Below are positions 9,601 through 16,115 of a stretch of DNA of 38,994 nucleotides, in pieces. The position numbers and the translations under genes are program-made. The DNA comes from UBA1724 sp963611685 (GTDB lineage: Bacteria > Verrucomicrobiota > Lentisphaeria > Oligosphaerales > Oligosphaeraceae), in assembly GCA_963611685.1 (NCBI GenBank), contig CAVDSU010000009.1:1-38994 (forward strand), in the 5' to 3' direction. How positions within the stretch are numbered: the first letter of the stretch is position 1; the number at the start of each line of letters is the position of its first letter. The notes below the pieces were generated by a model. That model saw only the letters and a program-made list of their open reading frames with translations, was not told the origin of the DNA and did not search any database.

Positions 9601-9783
9601 GCCATCGGGCAGGACTCCCTCCCCGAGGCACTGGAACGGCTCCAGAAAATCCAGAACGACCTGTCACGGGAGCTCGAGGCGCTCCGGGAGGACGCCCTCC
9701 AGTCACCGGCGGTGCGCTCCGCGCCGCCACCCCGAAAATACCGCCCGCAGACCCAGGAATACTTCCGGCTTCTCAACCAGTAG
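6682..9783 (+). CDS. Large membrane-anchored coiled-coil protein, DUF4175-like
   Basis: A 1033-residue protein of unknown function. Two transmembrane segments lie near residues 35-54 and 58-80 and a third near 157-176, after a run of six arginines. Next comes a beta-rich, probably periplasmic region (about 200-500), then a long Glu/Gln/Arg/Ala-rich helical region with strong coiled-coil character from about 505 to the end, interrupted by a Gly/Ser/Gln linker near 637-668. This plan resembles the DUF4175-type proteins that I recall from planctomycetes and alphaproteobacteria, where they often sit beside MoxR/DUF58/VWA genes; none of those is present here. The ATG at 6682 lies 30 bp after pgi, with no Shine-Dalgarno sequence. 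Family assignment is tentative. Confidence 0.7.
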   Translation: MPEQRAPDASRGRKSSPVTRSLVRVLRFQALWSMFRGLAWGLLGLSLLGCVLAGRLREDVLTAVLCVATGATALFLAWLWGAQFRWWTLEHFCREFRREFPQDHDGLDAALELERRLRRGEPVTAFQREYLDELRERYLAPKTGLLQQHIRRRRRRTCQWLLLPLLMVSLALFGMGRASWKNACAFLGGRPSLTLEFSPGQQVPVHQDVTVVVTLREGAAPHGTVQLEFRGSDGVLRREAMNPAEPGRWSLTLYDLREDLRVRADDGRAVSWWQSLEVYVPPAPLEVRLVATPPEYTRRESRIFSDFQDLTVVEGERLRVQCAMPPGEEWGLLQENGEGVWTPVESPAEFLPCDQSRYRAEYRRGDVVRRGAPFEVRVTPDYPPVVERRAPPRDGTIAPGEELFLHYLATDDYGLAGVQVCLSVDDLPETRRVLWTPAEGECLREWEGRSTVELGELSAGQVVVGWLEVRDNRQPEPNTIRDEPFFLSVEEPKNDDFTATNSSGDDDSEKKNQRVDVADLLAESKRLLRDTLMLSGQWENLPLDEAQRRQRELERDLRTLSVGVRGRQTQIAAAAGVPALPLPMAECFQMASRCLDQAADQALSRLLPESRLTQQRALAALNRLAWMLAQNTRSMGSGGEGEQSQPGSGGQGASGEQSQELSDSQRGNRQMPLEELKKLLDAVEEMRGELQGLLPEFSREAESTLREQQRRLQELLPGAAALESAHSARQAMSDAAEELSGASEALANNAVSEGRQRTERALSSLIAAQESLRQAQRQEAFLQMERLARRARELSEKQQSLAEENRRRAQDGASSEERQASRKDQESLEREVERFRQEAHKSAGSLARGLPQVSEAMSRAGGAAEERVRRAQDRAKKALLYGRYETAAQSQEDASQALGEWSQSLAQAMEGLPRHGAQELSAALEELSRMRNALARAGEGWDGEAEEARQQVSEGLGQMGRSLGMPRLVQEAEAIGQDSLPEALERLQKIQNDLSRELEALREDALQSPAVRSAPPPRKYRPQTQEYFRLLNQ

Positions 9784-9823
9784 CACGCGGGGGTTGGGAG
9801 TTTCCCGCTGGGGTGTGGGTCTC

Positions 9824-9851
9824 TTGAAGATTTGGGAACGAAGGGTATATT
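9824..9851 (+). promoter_or_regulatory. Promoter of rpmA
   Basis: TTGAAG (9824-9829), a 16-bp spacer and TATATT (9846-9851) form a good sigma70-type promoter about 78 bp upstream of the rpmA start. The bases GGGTATATT are shared with the candidate gyrB promoter. Confidence 0.6.
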
Positions 9852-9928
9852 AAGCGACCTTGCAATTTCCGGACAATTTCCTCAATTCATACAGACAGTA
9901 ACCACTTTAGGTTAAGGAGTTCCTAGCT

Positions 9929-10189
9929 ATGGCACACAAGAAAGGCCAATCCTCCAGCCGTAACGGCCGTGACAGCAATCCTCAGTATCGTGGCGTGAAG
10001 GCCTACGGCGGCCAGCAGGTCACCGCCGGCAGCATCATCATCCGCCAGTGCGGCACCAAGTACTTCGCGGGCAAGAACGCCGGCATGGGCCGCGACTACA
10101 CCATCTTCGCCCTGATCGACGGCACCGTGGAGTTCATCAAGCACTCCCGCAAGATCAACATCATCCCCCTGGAAGCCGCCGCCGAGTAG
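9929..10189 (+). CDS. rpmA: 50S ribosomal protein L27
   Basis: An 86-residue L27 with the family's N-terminal MAHKKG and SSRNGRDSN segments, the central TAGSIIIRQCGTKYFAG block and the terminal DGTVEF. L27 sits near the peptidyl-transferase centre of the large subunit, where its N-terminus reaches the tRNAs. There is no cleavable extension of the Firmicutes type. TTAAGGAGTT (9914-9923) is a good ribosome-binding site. It has its own promoter and terminator. Its usual partner rplU (L21) is not next to it, and neither is obg. Confidence 0.97.
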   Translation: MAHKKGQSSSRNGRDSNPQYRGVKAYGGQQVTAGSIIIRQCGTKYFAGKNAGMGRDYTIFALIDGTVEFIKHSRKINIIPLEAAAE

Positions 10190-10250
10190 AAATCCCCGGC
10201 CCCATCGGCGAAAATACCATCTTCGCCGTTCCAGCGAGAAATCGGAGAAA

Positions 10251-10296
10251 GCGTGTCGGCAACCATTACGGTTTGCCGGCGCGCTTTTTTGTTTTG
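10251..10296 (+). terminator. Intrinsic terminator downstream of rpmA
   Basis: Left arm 10251-10264 pairs with right arm 10270-10284 (about 14 pairs, one bulge, some G-T pairs) around a 5-nt loop and is followed by six T at 10285-10290 and more T. A second, smaller perfect hairpin (CGGCGAA/TTCGCCG, about 10205-10229) lies between the rpmA stop and this one but lacks a T-run. Confidence 0.85.
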
Positions 10297-10369
10297 CGCC
10301 AGAAAGAGCCCGGAGCGCGTGGAGGGAGGCGCCGCGCTCTTTAGGACGGTTTTCTCCTCTTCTTTGCTC

Positions 10370-11689
10370 ATGAAGCGAGTCAGTTTCCATACTCTCGGAT
10401 GCCGCCTGAACCAGGCGGATTCGGCGCAGATGGCCGGCGATCTGGTCTCTCACGGATACACCGTGGTCCCCTGGGGGGAGCCGGCGGAGGTGCTGGTAAT
10501 CAACAGCTGTGCGGTGACGGGCGTGGCCTCCCGGAAGAGCCGCCAGGCGGTCGCCTTTGCGCGGAAGCGCCATCCGGAGTCCTTCCTGGTGGTCTGCGGC
10601 TGCGCGGCGTCGGATCCGCAACTGCTGTCGGGGCGCGGCGCATGCATGGCGGATCTGCTGGTGCCCAATCCCAAGCCGCGGAGCCTGTCGGCGCTGCTGC
10701 CGGCCGAACCCCGCCACGAGGAGCATGGCCCCCTGAAGCCCATGGCCTCCGAACCCCAGTGCCAGGGATTCACGCTGCCCGGCGTGGGCGTCCATGGCGA
10801 GCGCAATCGCGCGAATCTGAAGGTCCAGGATGGCTGCAGCTTCCGCTGCACCTACTGCATTGTGCCGCAAGTGCGGGGACCCGCCTGCTCCCGCCAGTGG
10901 GCGGATGTCCTGCGGGAGGCGCGCGCTTTGGTGGAGCAGGGCTTCCGGGAATTGGTGCTCACCGGCGTGAACATCGCCACCTATTCCCAGCCCGAGGGCG
11001 ATCTGGCCGATCTTCTGGAGGCGATCCTGGAGATCCCCGGGGAATTCCGGGTGCGCCTGGGCTCCGTGGAGCCCGGTCCCCGCATGGAACGGGTCATCGA
11101 CCTCATGGCGGCGGACTCCCGGCTGTGCCGATTCCTTCATCTGCCTCTGCAGTATGGCGAGGAGGGCATTTTGCGGCGCATGGCACGCCGATATACTCTG
11201 GAGGAATACGCCCGCACGGTGGAGTCCGCCTGGAACAAGGTGCCCGGGATTTGTCTAGGCACCGATGTGATGGTGGGATTCCCGGGCGAGGACGACCTGG
11301 CATTCCAGAGCTGCCGCGAATACCTCCGGAATCTCCCGCTTTCGCTGATGCATGTCTTCTGCTACTCGCCACGCCCCGGGACCCCCGCCGCGACTTGGCC
11401 CAATCGACCCGTCGCCGGCGTCTCCCATGTTCGGGAGGCGGAGCTCCTGGCGCTCGCCCAGGAAAAGGCCGCGTCCTTCGCCGCTTCTCAAGTCGGGAAG
11501 GTCCTTCCCGTGCTGCCAGAAGAGGGCGGCGCTACCCTCCATGGGTGGTCCGACAACTATCTGAAGGTCCTGCTTCCCGGACTTCCCGCCTCCACAGATC
11601 TCGACCACATTCTTCCTTGCCGCATCGGAGCCGTGGTCCCCGGCGGAGACCGGGAGGTCATGGGCACTCTGGCAGCGCCGGAGGCCTAG
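10370..11689 (+). CDS. mtaB: tRNA methylthiotransferase, MtaB-like
   Basis: A 439-residue radical-SAM methylthiotransferase. The N-terminal domain holds the three auxiliary cluster cysteines: Cys11 (TLGCRLNQ), Cys47 (INSCAVT) and Cys76 or Cys78 (VVCGCA). The SAM cluster motif CxxxCxxC is Cys156-Cys160-Cys163 (CSFRCTYC). MtaB (YqeV) converts t6A37 to ms2t6A37 in tRNAs reading ANN codons. TLGCRLNQ and CTYCIVP favour MtaB over MiaB or RimO, although subfamily calls need a tree. The ATG at 10370 is preferred over in-frame starts from 10253, because homology begins there and the upstream frame overlaps the rpmA terminator. The leader is pyrimidine-rich with no Shine-Dalgarno sequence. Confidence 0.88.
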   Translation: MKRVSFHTLGCRLNQADSAQMAGDLVSHGYTVVPWGEPAEVLVINSCAVTGVASRKSRQAVAFARKRHPESFLVVCGCAASDPQLLSGRGACMADLLVPNPKPRSLSALLPAEPRHEEHGPLKPMASEPQCQGFTLPGVGVHGERNRANLKVQDGCSFRCTYCIVPQVRGPACSRQWADVLREARALVEQGFRELVLTGVNIATYSQPEGDLADLLEAILEIPGEFRVRLGSVEPGPRMERVIDLMAADSRLCRFLHLPLQYGEEGILRRMARRYTLEEYARTVESAWNKVPGICLGTDVMVGFPGEDDLAFQSCREYLRNLPLSLMHVFCYSPRPGTPAATWPNRPVAGVSHVREAELLALAQEKAASFAASQVGKVLPVLPEEGGATLHGWSDNYLKVLLPGLPASTDLDHILPCRIGAVVPGGDREVMGTLAAPEA

Positions 11690-11745
11690 GCGAAGGAATT
11701 CGTTTATCTCATTGCAACTCATTCTCCCGTAGGAGGAAGGACATA

Positions 11746-12525
11746 ATGCCAAGAGTGTATCGACAGGAATTGACCGACTATCTGGACTCCCTCTTCCGGG
11801 ATTATGCGTGCCCCGAAGACCCCTCCCATAACGGACTGCAGGTCCAGGGAAAGGACGATGTGGCGCGGGTGGCCTTCGCGGTGGATGCACGCCTGGAGAC
11901 CTTCCGCATGGCTGTGGAGGCAGGCGCGGATCTGCTCTTCTGCCACCACGGAATCCTCTGGGGCGCGGGACTCTCCCGGCTGACCGGCAATGACGGCGAA
12001 CGGGTCCGCATTCTCATGAAGAACGACCTCTCTCTCTACGCCATGCATCTCCCGCTGGATGCACACGATACCCTGGGAAACAACGCCCAGCTGGCGCAGT
12101 CGCTGGGAATCCCCCTCGATAAACAGTCGCCCTTCGCCGTCACCCGCGGCATCCCCGCCGGCGTCCAGGGAGACCTCCCGCAGACCATCCCATTGGGAGA
12201 ATTGGCCGACAGGCTCCAGGAACTCCAGCAGACGCCTGCGGACTTCTTCGGCGCGCCCGCAGACCATCCCGTGAAGCATATCGCCGTGGTCTCCGGCTCC
12301 GGCGCGGGATTCCTAGAGGACGCCGCATCCTGCGGCGCGGATGCCTTCGTGACCGGCGAACTGGACCACGTGCGCGGAATCCGTGCCCTGGAACTCGGAA
12401 TGCCCGTGGTCACCGGCGGACACTATGGCACCGAGACCCACGGCCCAAAGGCCGTTATGCGCCAGGTCCAGGAACACTTCCCACAATTGGAATGCCTCTG
12501 GATCTCCGCCCCCACCGGACTCTAG
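11746..12525 (+). CDS. NIF3-family dinuclear metal centre protein
   Basis: A 259-residue NIF3/YbgI-type protein. It has the family hallmarks: the HNGLQV segment near residue 28, the paired histidines of FCHHGILW (His67-His68), and a C-terminal GGHYGTETHG with metal-ligand His and Glu. Members form toroidal hexamers with a two-metal site; despite the label 'GTP cyclohydrolase I type 2' their in vivo reaction is not settled. The ATG at 11746 has a strong AGGAGG site (11731-11736). It lies 56 bp after mtaB and probably shares its transcript. A GC-rich repeat region follows immediately. Confidence 0.92.
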   Translation: MPRVYRQELTDYLDSLFRDYACPEDPSHNGLQVQGKDDVARVAFAVDARLETFRMAVEAGADLLFCHHGILWGAGLSRLTGNDGERVRILMKNDLSLYAMHLPLDAHDTLGNNAQLAQSLGIPLDKQSPFAVTRGIPAGVQGDLPQTIPLGELADRLQELQQTPADFFGAPADHPVKHIAVVSGSGAGFLEDAASCGADAFVTGELDHVRGIRALELGMPVVTGGHYGTETHGPKAVMRQVQEHFPQLECLWISAPTGL

Positions 12526-12542
12526 AAAGCCCCGCACCGCGT

Positions 12543-12570
12543 GCAATGTGCAATGTGCAATGTGCAATGC
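12543..12570 (+). repeat. Short GCAATGT heptamer array (4 units)
   Basis: Three GCAATGT units and a terminal GCAATGC, in the same orientation and with the same terminal variant as the 27-unit array at the window start. It begins 18 bp after the NIF3-family stop codon. Confidence 0.93.
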
Positions 12571-12674
12571 ACTAAGGCGGGGGCACGGGGGCGGCAGTGT
12601 GCCTAGAATCGATGCGTGCTATGGAAAGGGGGGAATATCCAAAGGACGGAGGGGCTGCCGCCCCCCGCACCCCC
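12571..12674 (+). repeat. Composite intergenic element with GC-rich inverted arms (copy 2)
   Basis: The link ACTAAGGC is followed by the left arm (12579-12597, GGGGGCACGGGGGCGGCAG), 57 bp of unrelated sequence, and the inverted right arm (12655-12673). Arms and link match copy 1 closely while the internal sequence does not, so selection or copying appears to act on the ends. The right arm doubles as the start of the 130-bp tandem repeat. Confidence 0.8.
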
Positions 12675-13048
12675 TGCTGTTTTTTTCCCCGCCTACCGGC
12701 GGTACTGGTACTGCGGCATTCGCCGCGGAAGAGCGCCGCAGGCACCCTATAAGCTAGCCACTAGCGCCTAGCCACTTATTCAGGGGCTGCCGCCCCCCGC
12801 ACCCCCTGCGGGTATCTTCCGCCTACCGGCGGTACTGGTACTGCGGCATTCGCCGCGGAAGAGCGCCGCAGGCACCCTATAAGCTAGCCACTAGCGCCTA
12901 GCCACTTATTCAGGGGCTGCCGCCCCCCGCACCCCCTGCGGGTATCTTCCGCCTACCGGCGGTACTGGTACCGCGGCATTCGCCGCGGAAGAGCGCCGCA
13001 GGCACCCTATAGGCTGGCCCCTAGCCACTGGCTGCTAGGTACTACAGA
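12651..13048 (+). repeat. Three tandem copies of a ~130-bp structured repeat
   Basis: Copies start at 12651, 12783 and 12913 (periods 132 and 130). Copies 1 and 2 appear identical from CGCCTACCGG onward; copy 3 matches until about 13010 and then diverges. Each holds hairpin-forming segments: CCGCC-TACC-GGCGG, GCGGC-ATTC-GCCGC, and an overlapping alternative CTGCGGC/GCCGCAG. Each ends in 7-bp phase: CTAGCCA CTAGCGC CTAGCCA in copies 1 and 2; CTGGCCC CTAGCCA CTGGCTG CTAGGTA in copy 3 (13014-13041). No gene recognised. Confidence 0.9.
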
Positions 13049-13120
13049 GGTGGCTGGGAATTCCCGGGCAAAGAAGTCGTTTTGGGGGCGTTTTACGGTG
13101 GAAAATCCCGGTCTGCGGGG

Positions 13121-13126
13121 TATATT
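13121..13126 (+). promoter_or_regulatory. Putative -10 element of gyrB
   Basis: GGGGTATATTT contains the same TATATT hexamer as the rpmA promoter. The -35 region (13098-13103, GTGGAA) is weak. If used, transcription would start at about 13132, at the upstream edge of the alternating tract. Confidence 0.4.
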
Positions 13127-13129
13127 TCT

Positions 13130-13169
13130 CGCACGCGTGTGTGCGCGTGTGCATGCGTGTGTGCGCGCA
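13130..13169. repeat. 40-bp alternating purine-pyrimidine tract (Z-DNA-prone)
   Basis: Every step from 13130 to 13169 alternates pyrimidine and purine, almost all CG, TG or CA dinucleotides, with one AT step inside GCATGC. A further 12-bp alternating run follows at 13176-13187. Such CG/TG tracts are the classic substrate for the left-handed Z form under negative supercoiling. It lies in the gyrB leader, about 230 bp before the start codon. Confidence 0.85.
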
Positions 13170-13278
13170 GGCGTCCGCGTGCGCGTGAAACGAGGGGGCG
13201 TCGGCGATGGGGATCGGAGGCTGCTTCCGGATTCCAACGCGTACAGCCGCAGATCGTTTTGAGGGGCGGGCGACACGG

Positions 13279-13310
13279 CTTCCCCTTTCTCTTTTTCCTT
13301 TTCTCTTCCC
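13279..13310. repeat. 32-nt uninterrupted pyrimidine tract in the gyrB leader
   Basis: The plus strand contains only C and T from 13279 to 13310. It is followed by GGGAGGGGC TTTT GCCC TTTTTT (13311-13333), a short stem with a T-run that could act as a weak attenuator. Homopyrimidine tracts of this length can form triplex (H-DNA) under supercoiling or bind ribosomal protein S1 in RNA; which applies, if any, is unknown. Confidence 0.6.
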
Positions 13311-13397
13311 GGGAGGGGCTTTTGCCCTTTTTTCTGGCGGAGGAATCCCTTTCCTTTTTTCTTCAATCCACAATCCCCCATAGGAGGACACCACAGA

Positions 13398-16049
13398 ATG
13401 GCAAACGAAGAACTTCCCGTCCAGCAGCCTGTCGAGCCCGGCAAGGATGGCGGACAGATCAAGGTCCTGAAGGGCCTGGAGCCCGTCCGGCAGCGTCCGG
13501 GCATGTATATCGGCGACACGGACGTGAATGGATTGCACCAGCTGGTTTACGAGGTGGTGGACAATTCTATTGACGAGGCCCTGGCGGGCTTCTGCAAGAA
13601 TATCGAGGTCATCATCCAGATGGATAACTCCATCATGGTGACCGACGATGGCCGTGGCATTCCGGTGGGCATGCATCCCACCGAGAACAAGCCCGCCTGC
13701 GAAGTGGCGTTGACCATGCTGCATGCCGGCGGCAAGTTCGACAAGGAGGTCTACAAGTTCTCTGGCGGCCTCCATGGCGTGGGCGTCTCCTGCGTCAATG
13801 CGCTCTCCCAGTGGCTCTTCCTCACCATCTGCCGTGACGGCCACAAATACCAGATGAAGTTCTCCCGCGGCAAGACCGTGGAGACCCTCCAGGTGTTGGG
13901 CGACAGCGACCAGCGCGGGACCACCGTCCACTTCAGCCCGGATCCCGAGATCTTCAGCACCCTGGAGTACAAGTGGGAGATCCTCTCCAAGCGACTCCGC
14001 GAGCTGGCCTACCTGAATGCCGGCATCCGCATCACCCTCACCGACGTCCGCGGCTCGGATCCCCGCAGCGAGACCTTCCACTACGAGGGCGGCGTCACCG
14101 AATTCGTCTCCTACCTGAACCAGGACAAGAATGTCCTGAGCGAGAAGCCCATTACCTTCCAGGGAGAGGTCAAGAACTTCCGCAGCGACGGCACGGGCGA
14201 CTTCTTCTACGACATCGCCATGCAGTATAGCGATGGCTACGAGGAGTCCATCCACTCCTTCGTGAATGGCATCAACACCAAGGACGGCGGCACCCATCTG
14301 GTGGGCTTCCTGACGGCATTGACCACGGTCATCAACAACTACCAGAAGCAGGTCGCCGAGGAAGCGGCGCGGAAGGCGGGCAAGAAGACGGGCCCTGCGC
14401 AGAAGGGCGCCAAGAAGAGTGGCTCCGAGAAGGAGCTGACGGTCTCCAGCGAGGATGTGCGCAAGGGCCTGGCGGTGGTGGTCTCCGTGAAAGTGGAGAA
14501 TCCGCTCTTCGAGAGCCAGACCAAGACCAAGCTGAACAACCCGGAGATCCGCGGATTGGTGCAGAGCGCCTGCTATGAGCAGCTCAAGAACTTCTTCGAG
14601 GAGCATCCGGAGATTGCGGCGCGCGTGGTGGCGCAGGCCCAGAAGTCCGCCTTGGCGCGGGAGAAGGCGCGCAAGGCGGTGGAGGAGGTCATGAATCCGC
14701 AGAAGGCGCTGGTGGGGCTGGTGGGCAAGCTCTCGGACTGCTCCAGCAAGGACCCGCGGCTTTGCGAGCTGTACATCGTGGAGGGAGACTCCGCCGGCGG
14801 TTCCGCCAAGAAGTGCCGCGAGAGCTCCTTCCAGGCCATCCTGCCGATTCGCGGAAAGCTCATCAATGCCCTGAAGGCGACCCCCGACAAGCTCCTGCGC
14901 AACCAGGAGATCCGCTCCCTCTTCACCGCCATCGGCGCCGGCGCCGGCGCGGATGTGGATCCCGAAAAGGCGCGGTACCACCGCATTGTCATCATGACCG
15001 ATGCTGATGTGGACGGCTCCCACATCCGCACTCTGGTGCTCACCTTCCTCTACCGCCACCTGAAGCCCCTCGTGGAGGCGGGATATGTCTATATCGCCCG
15101 TCCGCCACTGTTCAAGGTCAAGCAGGGCAAGCACGAGCGCTATGTGGAGACCGAGGACGACATGAACAACACCCTCACGGGACTGGGACTCAACAAGCTG
15201 GGAATCCGCCTGCCTGGCGGACGCGAGCTGCCCAGCAACGCGCCCGCCATGGTCATTCAGCAGATCCGCGATTGCCTGCGGCTGTGCACCATGAATCTCC
15301 CCCGATACGGCATCCAGCCCCGGGAATTCCTCCAGCTGCGCAAGGAGCACGGCTCCTTCCCTGCCTATATGCTGGAGATCCGCGAGGAGAGCGGCGCGCA
15401 GAGCACCCGCTACGCCTGGAGCGCCCAGGAATGCCAGCAATTGCAGGAGGAGGCCCTGAAGGAGCAGGAGTCCCGCCGCGCCCAGCGCCTGGCCGAGGAG
15501 GGCCTCGCCGTTCCCGTGGCGGAGCCCGAGGAGCCCGCGGACGAGCCCGAGAAGCAGGCGGAGGTCATGCTGGACGAGGATGGCAATCCCATCGACCCCG
15601 GCGCCGAGGAGAGTGCCGTCGCCCACGAGGGCGTTCAGGTGGTGCGTCTGCCCGAGGCGGCGGCGCTGGAGGCGCTCTCCGCCAAGCTGCAGGAGAATGG
15701 CCTGGATCTGCAGACCCTCTTCGAGAGCGAGGCCCCCGTGGCCGAATTGGTGAATGCCCAAAACGAGACCACCCGCGAGGTGAAGTCCCTGGAGGCCCTC
15801 TGCGACGCCGTGACGGCGCAGGGTCGCAAGGGCATCGTGATCCAGCGCTACAAGGGTCTTGGCGAGATGGATCCCTCCGAGCTCTGGGAGACCACCATGG
15901 ATCCCAAGACCCGCACCATGATCCAGGTGACCGTGGAGGACGCCCAGAACGCCGACCGCACCTTCGAACTGCTCATGGGAAATGCCGTGGCGCCGCGCCG
16001 GCGCTTCATCGAGGAGCACGCGGACGAGGTCCTGAATCCCGATATCTAG
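13398..16049 (+). CDS. gyrB: DNA gyrase subunit B
   Basis: ATPase subunit of gyrase, which introduces negative supercoils. The 883-residue protein has the GHKL ATPase motifs VDNSIDEALAG (about 53-63), DDGRGIPVGMHP and GGLHGVGVSCVNALS, the transducer domain, then TOPRIM with EGDSAGGS (about 460) and DADVDGSH (about 535), and the C-terminal QRYKGLGEMDPSELWETTM. A long region between TOPRIM and the tail carries an acidic linker near 710-740, and a Lys-rich insert (about 317-350) interrupts the transducer. The ATG at 13398 follows a clear AGGAGG site. gyrA starts 66 bp downstream. The 872-bp region upstream is unusually rich in repeats and structure-prone tracts. Confidence 0.97.
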   Translation: MANEELPVQQPVEPGKDGGQIKVLKGLEPVRQRPGMYIGDTDVNGLHQLVYEVVDNSIDEALAGFCKNIEVIIQMDNSIMVTDDGRGIPVGMHPTENKPACEVALTMLHAGGKFDKEVYKFSGGLHGVGVSCVNALSQWLFLTICRDGHKYQMKFSRGKTVETLQVLGDSDQRGTTVHFSPDPEIFSTLEYKWEILSKRLRELAYLNAGIRITLTDVRGSDPRSETFHYEGGVTEFVSYLNQDKNVLSEKPITFQGEVKNFRSDGTGDFFYDIAMQYSDGYEESIHSFVNGINTKDGGTHLVGFLTALTTVINNYQKQVAEEAARKAGKKTGPAQKGAKKSGSEKELTVSSEDVRKGLAVVVSVKVENPLFESQTKTKLNNPEIRGLVQSACYEQLKNFFEEHPEIAARVVAQAQKSALAREKARKAVEEVMNPQKALVGLVGKLSDCSSKDPRLCELYIVEGDSAGGSAKKCRESSFQAILPIRGKLINALKATPDKLLRNQEIRSLFTAIGAGAGADVDPEKARYHRIVIMTDADVDGSHIRTLVLTFLYRHLKPLVEAGYVYIARPPLFKVKQGKHERYVETEDDMNNTLTGLGLNKLGIRLPGGRELPSNAPAMVIQQIRDCLRLCTMNLPRYGIQPREFLQLRKEHGSFPAYMLEIREESGAQSTRYAWSAQECQQLQEEALKEQESRRAQRLAEEGLAVPVAEPEEPADEPEKQAEVMLDEDGNPIDPGAEESAVAHEGVQVVRLPEAAALEALSAKLQENGLDLQTLFESEAPVAELVNAQNETTREVKSLEALCDAVTAQGRKGIVIQRYKGLGEMDPSELWETTMDPKTRTMIQVTVEDAQNADRTFELLMGNAVAPRRRFIEEHADEVLNPDI

Positions 16050-16115
16050 CGCGGAGGCGGAACGAATCGCGAGGCATTCCGGAACACATCCTTTAACCCT
16101 TTCTGAATCAGCATT

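Noticed and set aside
10253..10369. N-terminal extension of the mtaB product
   Set aside because: The frame is open but overlaps the rpmA terminator, and the methylthiotransferase fold starts at the ATG at 10370.
12383..12757. Open frame overlapping the NIF3 gene end and the repeat region
   Set aside because: It is out of frame with the NIF3 gene and translates repeat sequence; no ribosome-binding site or motif.
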